This document shows, piece by piece, positions 38,848 to 47,114 of a stretch of 64,000 bases of DNA. The translations under genes were made by a program, and so were the position numbers. Numbering within the stretch: the stretch's first letter is position 1; each line of letters starts with the position of its first letter. Below the pieces are notes generated by a model. The model was not told the origin of the DNA. It made no database searches and saw only the letters and a list, made by a program, of their open reading frames with translations. This DNA is from VRUE01 sp963805455 (lineage in GTDB: Bacteria; Actinomycetota; Thermoleophilia; Solirubrobacterales; 70-9), in assembly GCA_963805455.1 (NCBI GenBank), contig CAWDUJ010000015.1:1-64000 (forward strand), in the 5' to 3' direction.

Positions 38848-39120
38848 ATGGAGGACACCTTTCCCGATCTCGGTTCGCTCAGCGATGAAGAGCTGAAGGA
38901 CCTGATCGACAACCTGACCGAAGAGGAGAACGAGATCTCCTACCGGCGTCGAGTCCTGCACGGCAAGATCGACATCCTCCGCGCCGAGCTCGTCAACCGC
39001 CTGCGCCAGAAACGGGAAAGCGGCGACTCGCTGATCTCCGGCGACGACGTCGCCCAGTTGACGGAGATCCTCGCCGGCAAGGCCCAGCCGCAAGCGCCGG
39101 AGGACAATCCGGCGGCCTGA
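38848..39120 (+). CDS. RsiG-like anti-sigma factor (single c-di-GMP motif)
   Basis: 90 residues, almost wholly helical. The segment from about residue 30 fits the RsiG c-di-GMP-binding pattern E(x)3S(x)2R(x)3Q(x)3D, except that Gln is His (E-NEI-S-YR-R-RVL-H-GKI-D). Streptomyces RsiG carries two motifs in one chain; a shorter form with one motif, which dimerises, is known from deep-branching actinobacteria such as Rubrobacter. This protein matches that short form. If so, it holds a WhiG-type sigma factor when c-di-GMP is bound. No sigma factor gene is in the window. It is preceded by AAGGAG and a strong promoter. Confidence 0.7.
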   Translation: MEDTFPDLGSLSDEELKDLIDNLTEEENEISYRRRVLHGKIDILRAELVNRLRQKRESGDSLISGDDVAQLTEILAGKAQPQAPEDNPAA

Positions 39121-39138
39121 CCGGCCCGGGAGGCTCAG

Positions 39139-39612
39139 ATGGCAGCTCACTGCCCAGAGTGCGGCGTCGTCAACCCCGAGGGGGCCAACTATTGCCAGAA
39201 ATGCGGCGCATATCTGGGCGGGCCGACCGAGGGAGGCGAGGAGCCGACGACGATGACCTACACGGTCGACGACACCGGCGACATGCAGCCGATCGACATC
39301 GACGATGTGCTGGAGAAAAGCGGCGCGGCGCTGGTGATCCGCAGCGGCGGCGGCCGCGCCGGTGAGAGCTTCACCGTCGACGACGACCGGGTCAGCATCG
39401 GCCGCAGCCCCGACGCCGGCGTCTTCCTCGACGACGTCACCGTCTCCCGCAACCACGCCCTCCTCGTCCGCCGTCGTGACGGCCTCTACATCGACGACCT
39501 CGGCTCGCTAAACGGCACCTACGTCAACCGGCGCCGGATCGAGTCCCACCGACTCGCCGACGGCGATGAGATCCAGGTCGGCAAGTACAAGCTGAGCTTC
39601 CTGGAGAAGTAG
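39139..39612 (+). CDS. GarA-like FHA-domain protein with N-terminal zinc ribbon
   Basis: 157 residues. A zinc ribbon (HCPECGVVNPEGANYCQKCG, 4-23), then an acidic linker with TTMTYT (about 37-42) that could be the Thr site for a PknB-type kinase, then an FHA domain (about 62-157) with SIGRSPDAGVFLDD, VSRNHALL and LNGTYVN, the phosphothreonine-binding residues. GarA/OdhI of mycobacteria and corynebacteria, which controls 2-oxoglutarate dehydrogenase, has the same linker-FHA layout and is also followed by an FtsR-type regulator. They lack the zinc ribbon, so the assignment is by analogy. Confidence 0.8.
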   Translation: MAAHCPECGVVNPEGANYCQKCGAYLGGPTEGGEEPTTMTYTVDDTGDMQPIDIDDVLEKSGAALVIRSGGGRAGESFTVDDDRVSIGRSPDAGVFLDDVTVSRNHALLVRRRDGLYIDDLGSLNGTYVNRRRIESHRLADGDEIQVGKYKLSFLEK

Positions 39613-40359
39613 ATGGCGACCGTCGACAAGACTCCGCGCGCACGCGACTCCGCCAGCCGCCCCCGCAAGGCGCTGACGATCGGCGCCGTCTGCAAGATCC
39701 TCGAGGGCGAGTTCGACGACATCTCGATCTCGAAGATCCGCTACCTCGAGGACCAGAAGCTGTTGAGCCCGCGCCGGACCGACGGCGGCTACCGCCTCTA
39801 CAGCCAGTCCGACGTCGAACGGCTGCGGACGATCCTCCGCCTCCAACGCGACGAGTTCCTGCCGCTGCGGGTGATCCGCCAGGAGCTGGCCGCAGGGGGC
39901 GACGTCGAGTACGGCGGCCCGCCCGACCGCAAGCCGGGCGGCGGCTCGGTGCGGAGGGCGATCCTCGTCAACACCTCGAGCGCCTACCTGACCCTCGACG
40001 AGCTGGTCGAGGAGACCGGCGCCCGGGCCGAGCTGATCACCGAGCTCGAGGGCTTCGGGATCGTCCACCCGGAGAAGCGCGACGGCCGGACCGTCTACGA
40101 CGAGACCGACCGCGAGATCGTCCGCTCCGCCAACGAGCTCTCGCGGGTCGGGGTCGCGGCCCGAAACCTGCGGATCTTCCGCTCCTCCGCCGACCGCGAG
40201 GCGAACCTGCTCGAGACCCTGCTCGGCCCCTCGCTGCGCTCGCGCAACCCCGAGCGCCGCAAGGAGGCTCTGGAGAGCCTCGAGAGCCTCGCCGCGACCG
40301 TCAGCCACCTCAAGCACCTCCTCCTGGTCAGGGACCTGCGGCGGCTCGCCGGGGACTAA
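39613..40359 (+). CDS. FtsR-like MerR-family regulator
   Basis: 248 residues starting directly at the end of the FHA gene. An N-terminal winged helix (about 20-95) has TIGAVCKILEGEFDDISISKIRYLE, then GYRLYSQSDVERLRTIL and QRDEFLPLRVIRQEL (each in part). This is the style of the Rv1828/FtsR group, which lies next to garA/odhI and activates ftsZ in Corynebacterium. A second winged-helix-like part (about 118-175) and a C-terminal helix follow. The DNA target is unknown; the repeats at 38747-38774 are a candidate. Confidence 0.82.
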   Translation: MATVDKTPRARDSASRPRKALTIGAVCKILEGEFDDISISKIRYLEDQKLLSPRRTDGGYRLYSQSDVERLRTILRLQRDEFLPLRVIRQELAAGGDVEYGGPPDRKPGGGSVRRAILVNTSSAYLTLDELVEETGARAELITELEGFGIVHPEKRDGRTVYDETDREIVRSANELSRVGVAARNLRIFRSSADREANLLETLLGPSLRSRNPERRKEALESLESLAATVSHLKHLLLVRDLRRLAGD

Positions 40360-40827
40360 GTGCCTCGGGTCACCCGCCGCCGTCACCTATCCGCACCACC
40401 CGACCGGGTCTGGGCCCTCGTCTCCGACCCCTACAGCCTGCCCCGCTGGTGGCCGCGGACCGGCCGGGTCGAGAGCGTCGACGTCAAGCCGGGGGGCAAG
40501 CGCAGCCAGTGGACCAAGGTGCTGGAGACGGCGGAGGGGCGCGGGGTCCGCGCCGACTTCCGCTGCGTCAGCTCGGCCGAGGGCGAACGCTACGCCTGGG
40601 AGCAGCAGCTCGAGGGAACCCCGTTCGCCAAACACCTGAGCAGCTCGAAGGTCGAGATCAACCTCCGCGCCGAGGACGACGGCGGGACCAGGGTCGCGCT
40701 GACCTCCGAGCAGACCCTGCGCGGCCTCTCTCGGTTCGGCTCGCCGATGATGCGCGGCGGCCAGGGCCGGATCCTCGACGAGGCGCTCGCCGGCCTCGAG
40801 CGGGCGCTGGAGCCCGAGGGGCAATGA
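40360..40827 (+). CDS. SRPBCC-family (polyketide cyclase/START-like) protein
   Basis: 155 residues from a GTG directly after the regulator stop. The opening RRRHLSAPPDRVWALVSDPYSLPRWWP is typical of SRPBCC ligand-binding proteins (shown in part: PPDRVWALVSDPYSLPRWW). It also has YAWEQQLEGTPFAKHL and a long C-terminal helix. The ligand is unknown. It overlaps the next gene by 4 bases (ATGA). Confidence 0.78.
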   Translation: MPRVTRRRHLSAPPDRVWALVSDPYSLPRWWPRTGRVESVDVKPGGKRSQWTKVLETAEGRGVRADFRCVSSAEGERYAWEQQLEGTPFAKHLSSSKVEINLRAEDDGGTRVALTSEQTLRGLSRFGSPMMRGGQGRILDEALAGLERALEPEGQ

Positions 40828-42452
40828 GCGCCGAGCCGCGCCGCGACTCGAAGTGGTGGGGGTGGGGCAACCCGGCGGTCGCGCCCGACCTCGATGCCGA
40901 GGCCAGGGGGATGCTGCAGGAGTGGGTCGGCGAGCTCGAGCCGTGGCCGCTGGCGAGCGAGATCGATGGCTTCGAGATCCCCGCCGCCGAGCCGCTGCCG
41001 CAGGCGCTGATCGACGCTGTCGGCGCCGAGCGCGTCTTCACCTCGAAGGAGGATCGCGTCCGCCACGCCACCGGGTGCGGCTACGCGGACCTCGCCCGGC
41101 TGCGCCGGGGCTGCCTCGCGGCGGCGCCCGACGCGGTCCTGCTGCCGGCCGACGGCGCCGCGGTCGCCCGGGTGATCGATGTCTGCGCGGCGGAGGGGAT
41201 CGCGGTCGTCCCGTTCGGCGGCGGCACCAGCGTCGTCGGCGGGATCGAGCCGATCCGCGGCGCCCACTCGCGGGTGGTCTCGCTCGACCTCGCCTGCCTG
41301 CGTGTGGTCGAGGTCGATCGCCGCTCGCTGACCGCCCGCCTCGGCGCCGGCCTGCGCGGGCCGGAGGCGGAGGCCGCGCTCGGCGCCGAGGGGCTGACGA
41401 TCGGCCACTTCCCACAGTCCTTCCAGTACGCGACGATCGGAGGGTTCGCCGCCACCCGCTCGGCCGGCCAGGCCTCGAGCGGGTACGGCCGCTTCGACGC
41501 CCTCGTCAGTTCGGTCCGGCTGCTGACCCCCGGCGGCGAGTTCCACACCCGCGAATCCCCACACACCGCCGCCGGACCCGCCCTGCGCGAGCTCGTGATC
41601 GGGTCCGAGGGCGCCTTCGGCGTCATCCCCGACGTCACCGTCAGGGTCCGCCCGGCGCCGAGGGTCCGGCACTTCGAGGCCTGGATCGCGGAGAGCTTCG
41701 AGGCCGGTGCCGAGATCGTCCGCCGGATGGCGCAGGGGCCGGGCCTGCCGGACGTGATCCGCGTCTCCGACGAGGAGGAGACCCGCGTCTCGCTCGCCCT
41801 CTCGGGCCCCCGGGGCCTCGCCGGCAGCCTCTTCGACGGCTACCTCGGGCTCCGGAAACGCCGCGGCGGCTGCCTGATCGTGGTCGGGATCGACGGCGAC
41901 GAGGAGTCGGTCGCCCGTCGGCGGGCTCTGGTCGTCCGCAAGCTCCGCGCCGGCGGCGCCGCCTACCTCGGGAAGTCGGCTGGGCGCAGCTGGGACAGGG
42001 CCCGCTACGACGGGCCCTACCTGCGCGACACCCTGATGGGGATGGGGGCGATCGTCGAGACGCTCGAGACCTCCCACACCTGGACGAAGCTCGGCGAGGT
42101 CCACCGCGCGGTCGGGGAGGCGATCCGCGGTGCCCTCAGCGCCGAGGGCACGCCAGGGCTCGCCTTCTGCCACCTCTCGCACGCCTACCCCGACGGCGCC
42201 TCCCTCTACTTCACCTACGTCGCCCGCTCCCGCCACGGCGCCGAGCTCGAGCAGTGGGGCGCGGTCAAGCGCGCGGCCTCGGAGGCGATCGTCGCCACCG
42301 GCGCGACGATCACCCACCATCACGCGATCGGCCGCGACCACCTTCCCTACATGGAGGCCGAGATCGGCTCGACCGGGATCGAGGCCCTGCGGGCGGCCAA
42401 GGAGCGGTTCGACCCGGCCGGGATCATGAACCCCGGCAAGCTGATCCCCTAG
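40824..42452 (+). CDS. FAD-linked oxidase, alkyl-DHAP synthase (AGPS)-like
   Basis: 542 residues. KWWGWGNP near the N-terminus is an AGPS hallmark. The VAO-type FAD domain has VVPFGGGTSVVGGIEP (near 131) and FPQSFQYATIGGFAATRSAGQASSGYG (in part, near 200). The C-terminal ITHHHAIGRDH carries the His triplet that AGPS needs for exchange of the acyl group for an alcohol; glycolate oxidases lack it. It may therefore begin ether-lipid synthesis. No DHAP acyltransferase or fatty alcohol-forming reductase is nearby, so a related oxidase role remains possible. Coupled to the SRPBCC gene. Confidence 0.75.
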   Translation: MSAEPRRDSKWWGWGNPAVAPDLDAEARGMLQEWVGELEPWPLASEIDGFEIPAAEPLPQALIDAVGAERVFTSKEDRVRHATGCGYADLARLRRGCLAAAPDAVLLPADGAAVARVIDVCAAEGIAVVPFGGGTSVVGGIEPIRGAHSRVVSLDLACLRVVEVDRRSLTARLGAGLRGPEAEAALGAEGLTIGHFPQSFQYATIGGFAATRSAGQASSGYGRFDALVSSVRLLTPGGEFHTRESPHTAAGPALRELVIGSEGAFGVIPDVTVRVRPAPRVRHFEAWIAESFEAGAEIVRRMAQGPGLPDVIRVSDEEETRVSLALSGPRGLAGSLFDGYLGLRKRRGGCLIVVGIDGDEESVARRRALVVRKLRAGGAAYLGKSAGRSWDRARYDGPYLRDTLMGMGAIVETLETSHTWTKLGEVHRAVGEAIRGALSAEGTPGLAFCHLSHAYPDGASLYFTYVARSRHGAELEQWGAVKRAASEAIVATGATITHHHAIGRDHLPYMEAEIGSTGIEALRAAKERFDPAGIMNPGKLIP

Positions 42453-43459
42453 CCGGATTCTTCTTCGGCCGCCTGAATCACCGGTCCGGTCACGGTGCCG
42501 CGGAGGACGTCGGTGCCTTCGAACTGCGGAGTCTTCTTCTTCTGCTGGGCCTGGGTTACCGCGACCCTCAGTTCATCGTTGGCGACAAGAGAGACTTCCA
42601 TTTCGTCAAAGCCGCTGGCGAGCAGCGAGAGGGCCGTCGCCGGGACCTGGAACTGGCCGCTGATCGTCCCCGCCTTCGCCACCTTGGTCGCGGCGATCGG
42701 GATCCGTTCGCCGGAGGCGCGGGCGAGCGAGATCGCGTAGGAGCTGCCCTGCGGCGAGGGTGACAGCCCTTTGGCGGCGACGACGAGCAGAACCTGGTCT
42801 TTGAGGCGCCCGAAAATCGCCCGCCCTTCGGCGTCGCTGCCGTCGACGCCTTTGAGGATCGCCTGGGTCGGGACTTTCGAGTTCGAGTTCGGGCTGACCG
42901 CCGTCGGCGTCGTTTCCGAGCCGCCGGAACCGCCGTCGCCGCTGCCGCCGACGTCGATCACCCCGCTGGCGAACAGGACCAGGAGGAGGACGATCGCGAC
43001 GCAGCCGCCCACCTGGGCGAGCAGGCGTTTGTTCTGGAGCACCGACCTGGCCGGGGCGGGTTTCGCCTTCGGTCGCTCCGGCACGGGATTGGGCTCCGGT
43101 GGTGGCGTGGGAGTGGGGCTCGGGGTGCGAGCGGAGGGAGACGGTGGCTCGAACGTCCCGCCGCCGCCATCGCCATCGAGCTCGGCCAGCGAGTCCCTCA
43201 CCTTCGAGCGGACCTCGCCGTCGCTGAGGCCCATCAGGGCGCCGATGTCCCCATAGCCCTCCTCGCGCTGGGCGAGCAGGCGCAGCATCGCCTTCTGGTC
43301 GTCGCCGGGGTCGCCGCGCTCGAGCGCGGCCAGCGCGTCCTTCACCTTCGAGCGGACCTCGTCGACGCTGAGGCCCATCAGCGCACCGATGTCCTCATAC
43401 CCCTCCTCGCGCTGCGCGAGCAGGCGCAGCATTGCCTTCTGGTCCTCACTGAGCGCCAC
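42449..43459 (-). CDS. Membrane protein with tandem sigma-region-4-like HTH repeats
   Basis: 336 residues from a GTG. Two near-identical helix-turn-helix units (about residues 4-47 and 53-94) share DQKAMLRLLAQREEGY, then DIGALMGLS, then EVRSKV. A Pro-rich linker (about 100-140), one membrane segment (about 150-168) and an extracytoplasmic domain (about 200-325, with two strand-rich halves) follow. The layout resembles a membrane-bound transcription regulator or anti-sigma-like sensor. I do not recognise the outer domain. Its 3' end overlaps the AGPS-like gene by 4 bases, convergent. Confidence 0.75.
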   Translation of the reverse strand: MALSEDQKAMLRLLAQREEGYEDIGALMGLSVDEVRSKVKDALAALERGDPGDDQKAMLRLLAQREEGYGDIGALMGLSDGEVRSKVRDSLAELDGDGGGGTFEPPSPSARTPSPTPTPPPEPNPVPERPKAKPAPARSVLQNKRLLAQVGGCVAIVLLLVLFASGVIDVGGSGDGGSGGSETTPTAVSPNSNSKVPTQAILKGVDGSDAEGRAIFGRLKDQVLLVVAAKGLSPSPQGSSYAISLARASGERIPIAATKVAKAGTISGQFQVPATALSLLASGFDEMEVSLVANDELRVAVTQAQQKKKTPQFEGTDVLRGTVTGPVIQAAEEESG

Positions 43460-43468
43460 GGACCGAGA

Positions 43469-43474
43469 AGCCTA
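43469..43474 (-). promoter_or_regulatory. -10 element of the tandem-HTH gene
   Basis: TAGGCT on the minus strand, 9 bases before the GTG at 43459, without a Shine-Dalgarno. Confidence 0.4.
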
Positions 43475-43484
43475 CCCATGCGGA

Positions 43485-43490
43485 TAGGGT
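43485..43490 (+). promoter_or_regulatory. -10 element of the thioesterase gene
   Basis: TAGGGT, 9 bases before GTG 43500, without a Shine-Dalgarno. It lies back-to-back with the minus-strand -10 at 43469. Confidence 0.4.
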
Positions 43491-43499
43491 CAGCGGACG

Positions 43500-43907
43500 G
43501 TGGCCGAGAACCTTCCCGAGACCTTAGGATTTGCCGAACTGGTCGGAATCGAGTGGCTCGACGACGACCCCGATAACGCCCGGGCGCGGGTCGAGGCCCG
43601 CGCCGAGCTGCTACAGCCGTTCGGGCTGATGCACGGCGGCGTCTACTCGACCCTGGTCGAGAGCGTCTGCTCGCGGGCGACGGCGCTCGCCGTCCATCAG
43701 CAGGGGAAGGCGGCGATGGGCCAGTCGATCAACGTCAACTTCATGCGGGCGATCCTCGATGGCACGGCGGAGGTGAGGGCGAGGGCCCGCCACCGCGGCA
43801 GCACCACCTGGGTCTGGGAGGCGGAGGTCGTCGACTCCGAGGACCGCACCTGCGCGCTGGCGCAGATGACGATCGCGGTCAGGCCTATCCACCGAAGCGA
43901 TTCGTGA
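43500..43907 (+). CDS. PaaI-family hotdog-fold thioesterase
   Basis: 135 residues, single hotdog domain. LMHGGVYSTLVESV (near 40-53) is the PaaI/YdiI active-site helix. QSINVNFMRAILDGTAEVRARARHRG (in part) and AQMTIAVRP follow. It probably hydrolyses aromatic or acyl-CoA thioesters; the substrate is unknown. GTG start. Its 3' end overlaps nadE by 23 bases, convergent. Confidence 0.85.
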   Translation: MAENLPETLGFAELVGIEWLDDDPDNARARVEARAELLQPFGLMHGGVYSTLVESVCSRATALAVHQQGKAAMGQSINVNFMRAILDGTAEVRARARHRGSTTWVWEAEVVDSEDRTCALAQMTIAVRPIHRSDS

Positions 43908-45507
43908 TCGGCAGCCGGCGGTCACGGCCGAACGCCTTCGGCGTGATCCGGATACCCGGCGCCGCCTGACGGCGCTTGTACTCGGCCCGGTCGACCATCC
44001 GCACGATTTCGTCGACGACCTCTGACGGCAGGCCCGCCGCGACTATTGCCTCGCGGCCCTGGTCGCGCTCGACGTAGGCCTCGAGCACCTGGTCGAGGAG
44101 GTCGTACGGCGGCAGCGAGTCGGAGTCGAGCTGGTCGGGGCGGAGCTCGGCCGAGGGCGCCCGCTCGATCACCGAGGCGGGGACGAGCTCTGACCCGGCC
44201 TCGCGGTTGCGGTACCTGACCAGCTCGTAGACGAGGGTCTTCGGGACGTCCTTGATCACCGCGAACCCGCCCGCCATGTCGCCGTAGAGGGTTGCGTACC
44301 CGACCGACATCTCGCTCTTGTTTCCGGTCGTCAGCACCAGCCAGCCGTGCTCGTTGGAGAGCGCCATCATCATGTTGCCCCTGATCCGCGCCTGGATATT
44401 CTCGGCGGCCAGGCCGTGGTTGGCGCCGGCCCCGGTTCCCCTCGCGAGCGCATCCTCGTAGGAGCCCATCGTCGCCTCGATCGGGATCTCGATCAGCTCG
44501 GTGCCGAGGTTGGCGGCGATCGCCCGCGCGTCATCCTGGGTCTCGGCGCTGGAGTGGGGGGAGGGCATGACGACGCAGCTGACGTTCTCGGCGCCGAGGG
44601 CGTCGGCGGCGAGCAGCGCCACGAGGGCCGAGTCGATCCCGCCCGATAGGGCGATACCGACGTGCCGGAAGCCGTTCTTGCCGACGTAATCGCGCAGTCC
44701 GAGGACCAGCGCCCCGTAGACCTCGGCGCTGTCCCCGAGCGGCTCGCGCAGCTCCGCCGGCCCCGAGGACGGGACGTCGCAGAACAGGAGCTCCTCCTCG
44801 AACTGGGCGGCCCGGGCGACGACGTTGCCGTCGGGGTCGACGACGAAGCTGTGGCCGTCGAAGACGAGCTCGTCCTGGCCGCCGACGAGGTTGCAGAACG
44901 CGAGGTGGGCGCCGTAGGCCCGCGCCCGTTCGGCGAACATCTCTTCCCGCTCGCGGCCCTTGCCGCGGTGGTAGGGAGAGCCCGAGGGGTTGGCGATCAG
45001 CCGCGCCCCATCCCCGGCCTCGACCGAGGCCGGGGGCCCCTCGACCCAGACGTCCTCGCAGATCGTCAGCCCCACCGGGGTCCCGGCGACCTCGACCATC
45101 TTCGGCTCGTCGACGGGAGCGAAATAGCGCTGCTCGTCGAAGACCGCGTAGTTCGGCAGCCTCCACTTGCGATAGACCTCGCGCACGCCGCCGTCGGCGA
45201 GCACCGCCAGCGCATTGTGGGCCTGCCGGTAGCCGTCGCCGCCGCCCGCGGCCGGCTCGGCGAAGCCGACCAGGGCGATGATCCCGGTCACTCCCTCGGC
45301 GAGCTCCTGCACGGCGCGGTTGCCGGCCTCGACGAAGTGGCGCTTCAGATAGAGGTCCTCGGCCGGGTAGCCGGGGATCGCGAGCTCGGGAAAGATGACG
45401 AGGTCGGCGCCGCCCTCGCGGGCCCTCCCGATCCAATCGGCGATCTTCGCCGCGTTGCCGTCGATGTCCCCGACCGTCGGGTCGATCTGGGCGAGGGCGA
45501 TGCGCAA
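43885..45507 (-). CDS. nadE: Glutamine-dependent NAD+ synthetase
   Basis: Last step of NAD synthesis: amidates deamido-NAD with glutamine-derived ammonia. 540 residues. The N-terminal nitrilase domain has catalytic Glu (VIFPELAIPGYP), Lys (YRKWRLPNYAVFDE) and Cys (LTICEDVW). The C-terminal synthetase domain has the P-loop ALSGGIDSALVALL and LTTGNKSEMSVGYATLYGDMAGG (in part). TTG 45507 is taken as start because the family begins RIALAQIDPTVGD; the open frame upstream is an overlap with the DGAT gene. Confidence 0.93.
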   Translation of the reverse strand: MRIALAQIDPTVGDIDGNAAKIADWIGRAREGGADLVIFPELAIPGYPAEDLYLKRHFVEAGNRAVQELAEGVTGIIALVGFAEPAAGGGDGYRQAHNALAVLADGGVREVYRKWRLPNYAVFDEQRYFAPVDEPKMVEVAGTPVGLTICEDVWVEGPPASVEAGDGARLIANPSGSPYHRGKGREREEMFAERARAYGAHLAFCNLVGGQDELVFDGHSFVVDPDGNVVARAAQFEEELLFCDVPSSGPAELREPLGDSAEVYGALVLGLRDYVGKNGFRHVGIALSGGIDSALVALLAADALGAENVSCVVMPSPHSSAETQDDARAIAANLGTELIEIPIEATMGSYEDALARGTGAGANHGLAAENIQARIRGNMMMALSNEHGWLVLTTGNKSEMSVGYATLYGDMAGGFAVIKDVPKTLVYELVRYRNREAGSELVPASVIERAPSAELRPDQLDSDSLPPYDLLDQVLEAYVERDQGREAIVAAGLPSEVVDEIVRMVDRAEYKRRQAAPGIRITPKAFGRDRRLPITNRFGG

Positions 45508-45508
45508 C

Positions 45509-46939
45509 TTAGTTGACTGGGACGGCGCCGTTTCCGCTCCGCGCCTTGGCGGAATCGGAGCCGCCGCCCGCACCGGCGGCCTCGACGATTTCGGCGATCG
45601 CCGCCTCGAGGTCGAGGCCGAAGCTGTCGAGGTCGGCCATCCCGTCGTAGTCGCCGACGAGGCCGAAGTCGATCGCCCCGTCATAGGACATGATCCCGAC
45701 GCAGAGTGCCTGGCGGCGGGCGAGCGGGACCAGCGGGAAGATCGATGACATCCGCCGCCCCAGGACATAGAGCGGGAACTGCGGTCCGGGGACGTTGGTG
45801 ACGACGAGGTTGAAGAATCGCTGGGCGGGCTGTAAGCGCGCCGCCTGCGAGGCGATCGTCGTCGGCGCGAAGTCGGTCAGCCTGGTCAGGATCTCGGCCC
45901 CGACCGCCTGGCCGGACCCCTTCAGGTCCCCCATCGTCTCGCTGACGATACGGAGGCGCTCGACCGGGTCCTCGGACCAGACCGGGAGCGGTGCCATCAT
46001 CGCCGAGATCCGGTTGCCGAGCGCGCCGTGTTCCTCGGCGGCGCGGACGCTGACCGGGACCATCGCCCGCAGCTCGAGGCCCTCGGTCTCGGTCCCGCGG
46101 GCGCGCAGGTAATTGCCGAGGGCTCCGGTCACGACCGAGAGGACGACGTCGTTGACCGTGCCGCCGAGGGTGTTCTTGACCTGCTTGAACTCGCCGAGGT
46201 CGGCGCGGACGAAGGCGAGTCGGCGGTGGGGGCCGATATCGACGTTGAACGGGGTGCTGGTCGCCGAGACGCCGGCCTCGAGCATCTTCCCGGTGGCGCC
46301 GATTCCGCGCAGCACCTGGCGCGGCCCGCGCAGGGCAGCGCGGAAGCCGCGGACGATCTCCGGCGGGCTGGTGAGGCGCTCGCGGATCGCGTCGCTCAGC
46401 AGGTCGAGGTCCGAGGGCTCCGGCCTCGGGGCCCATTTCGGCGGCCGCAGCGGCGGTGGCGGGGGGTCCTCCTCGAGGTCGAACAGGACCGTGGTTATGT
46501 CCACCCCGGAGACGCCGTCGACCAGCGCGTGGTGGCTCTTGCCGACGATCGCGAACCGGTCGCCCTCGAGGCCCTCGACCAGCCAGAGCTCCCACAGCGG
46601 CTTCGAGCGGTCGAGCTGCTGAGAGAAGATCCGGGATGCGAGGTTGCGCAGCTGCTCCTCGGAGCCCGGCGCGGGCAGCGCGGTCTGGCGGACGTGGTAC
46701 TCGAGGTTGAGGTGAGGGTCGTCGACCCAGACCGGCCGGCCCTGGCCGAAGGGGACGAAGCGGAGCTTCTGGCGGAAGCGCGGGACGAGATGCAGGCGCG
46801 ACTCGATGTGGTCGCGGAACTCTTCGTGGCTCGGCGGCGAGCCGTCGAAGATGATCACCGAGGCGACGTGCATGTGGGCGCCGCCTCGCTCCATGTGGAG
46901 AAATGCCGTGTCGAGTCCGGTCAGCCGATCCGCGCCCAT
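45509..46939 (-). CDS. Wax ester synthase/diacylglycerol acyltransferase (WS/DGAT)
   Basis: Makes storage triacylglycerol or wax esters from acyl-CoA at the membrane. 476 residues. LTGLDTAFLHMERGGAHMHV at the N-terminus, the catalytic HHALVDGVSG (near 136), and NDVVLSVVTGALGNYL and VVTNVPGPQFPLYVLG (near 385) are family marks. ATG 46939 fits the family start; ATG 46969 would add ten residues. It ends one base before nadE begins. With the acyl-CoA synthetase at 34496 it suggests neutral lipid storage. Confidence 0.92.
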   Translation of the reverse strand: MGADRLTGLDTAFLHMERGGAHMHVASVIIFDGSPPSHEEFRDHIESRLHLVPRFRQKLRFVPFGQGRPVWVDDPHLNLEYHVRQTALPAPGSEEQLRNLASRIFSQQLDRSKPLWELWLVEGLEGDRFAIVGKSHHALVDGVSGVDITTVLFDLEEDPPPPPLRPPKWAPRPEPSDLDLLSDAIRERLTSPPEIVRGFRAALRGPRQVLRGIGATGKMLEAGVSATSTPFNVDIGPHRRLAFVRADLGEFKQVKNTLGGTVNDVVLSVVTGALGNYLRARGTETEGLELRAMVPVSVRAAEEHGALGNRISAMMAPLPVWSEDPVERLRIVSETMGDLKGSGQAVGAEILTRLTDFAPTTIASQAARLQPAQRFFNLVVTNVPGPQFPLYVLGRRMSSIFPLVPLARRQALCVGIMSYDGAIDFGLVGDYDGMADLDSFGLDLEAAIAEIVEAAGAGGGSDSAKARSGNGAVPVN

Positions 46940-47114
46940 GCAGGCATCTTCGCACGATCCGTGCGTCATGTCGCACTGTGATGCGGCTCACTCCCGCGGG
47001 CCGGGCAGACCCCTACGGTGCCGCGTCCACCAAGCAATCCATCTGCCGAGTTTCACCGCGAGCCGCCCCTCGGCGCTCGCCGCGTAGGCAGACGAGAAAG
47101 CGGGGATACCTCGA

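Noticed and set aside
40853..42763. 636-codon open frame overlapping the AGPS-like gene
   Set aside because: Arg/Gly/Pro-rich shadow of the real frame, without domains.
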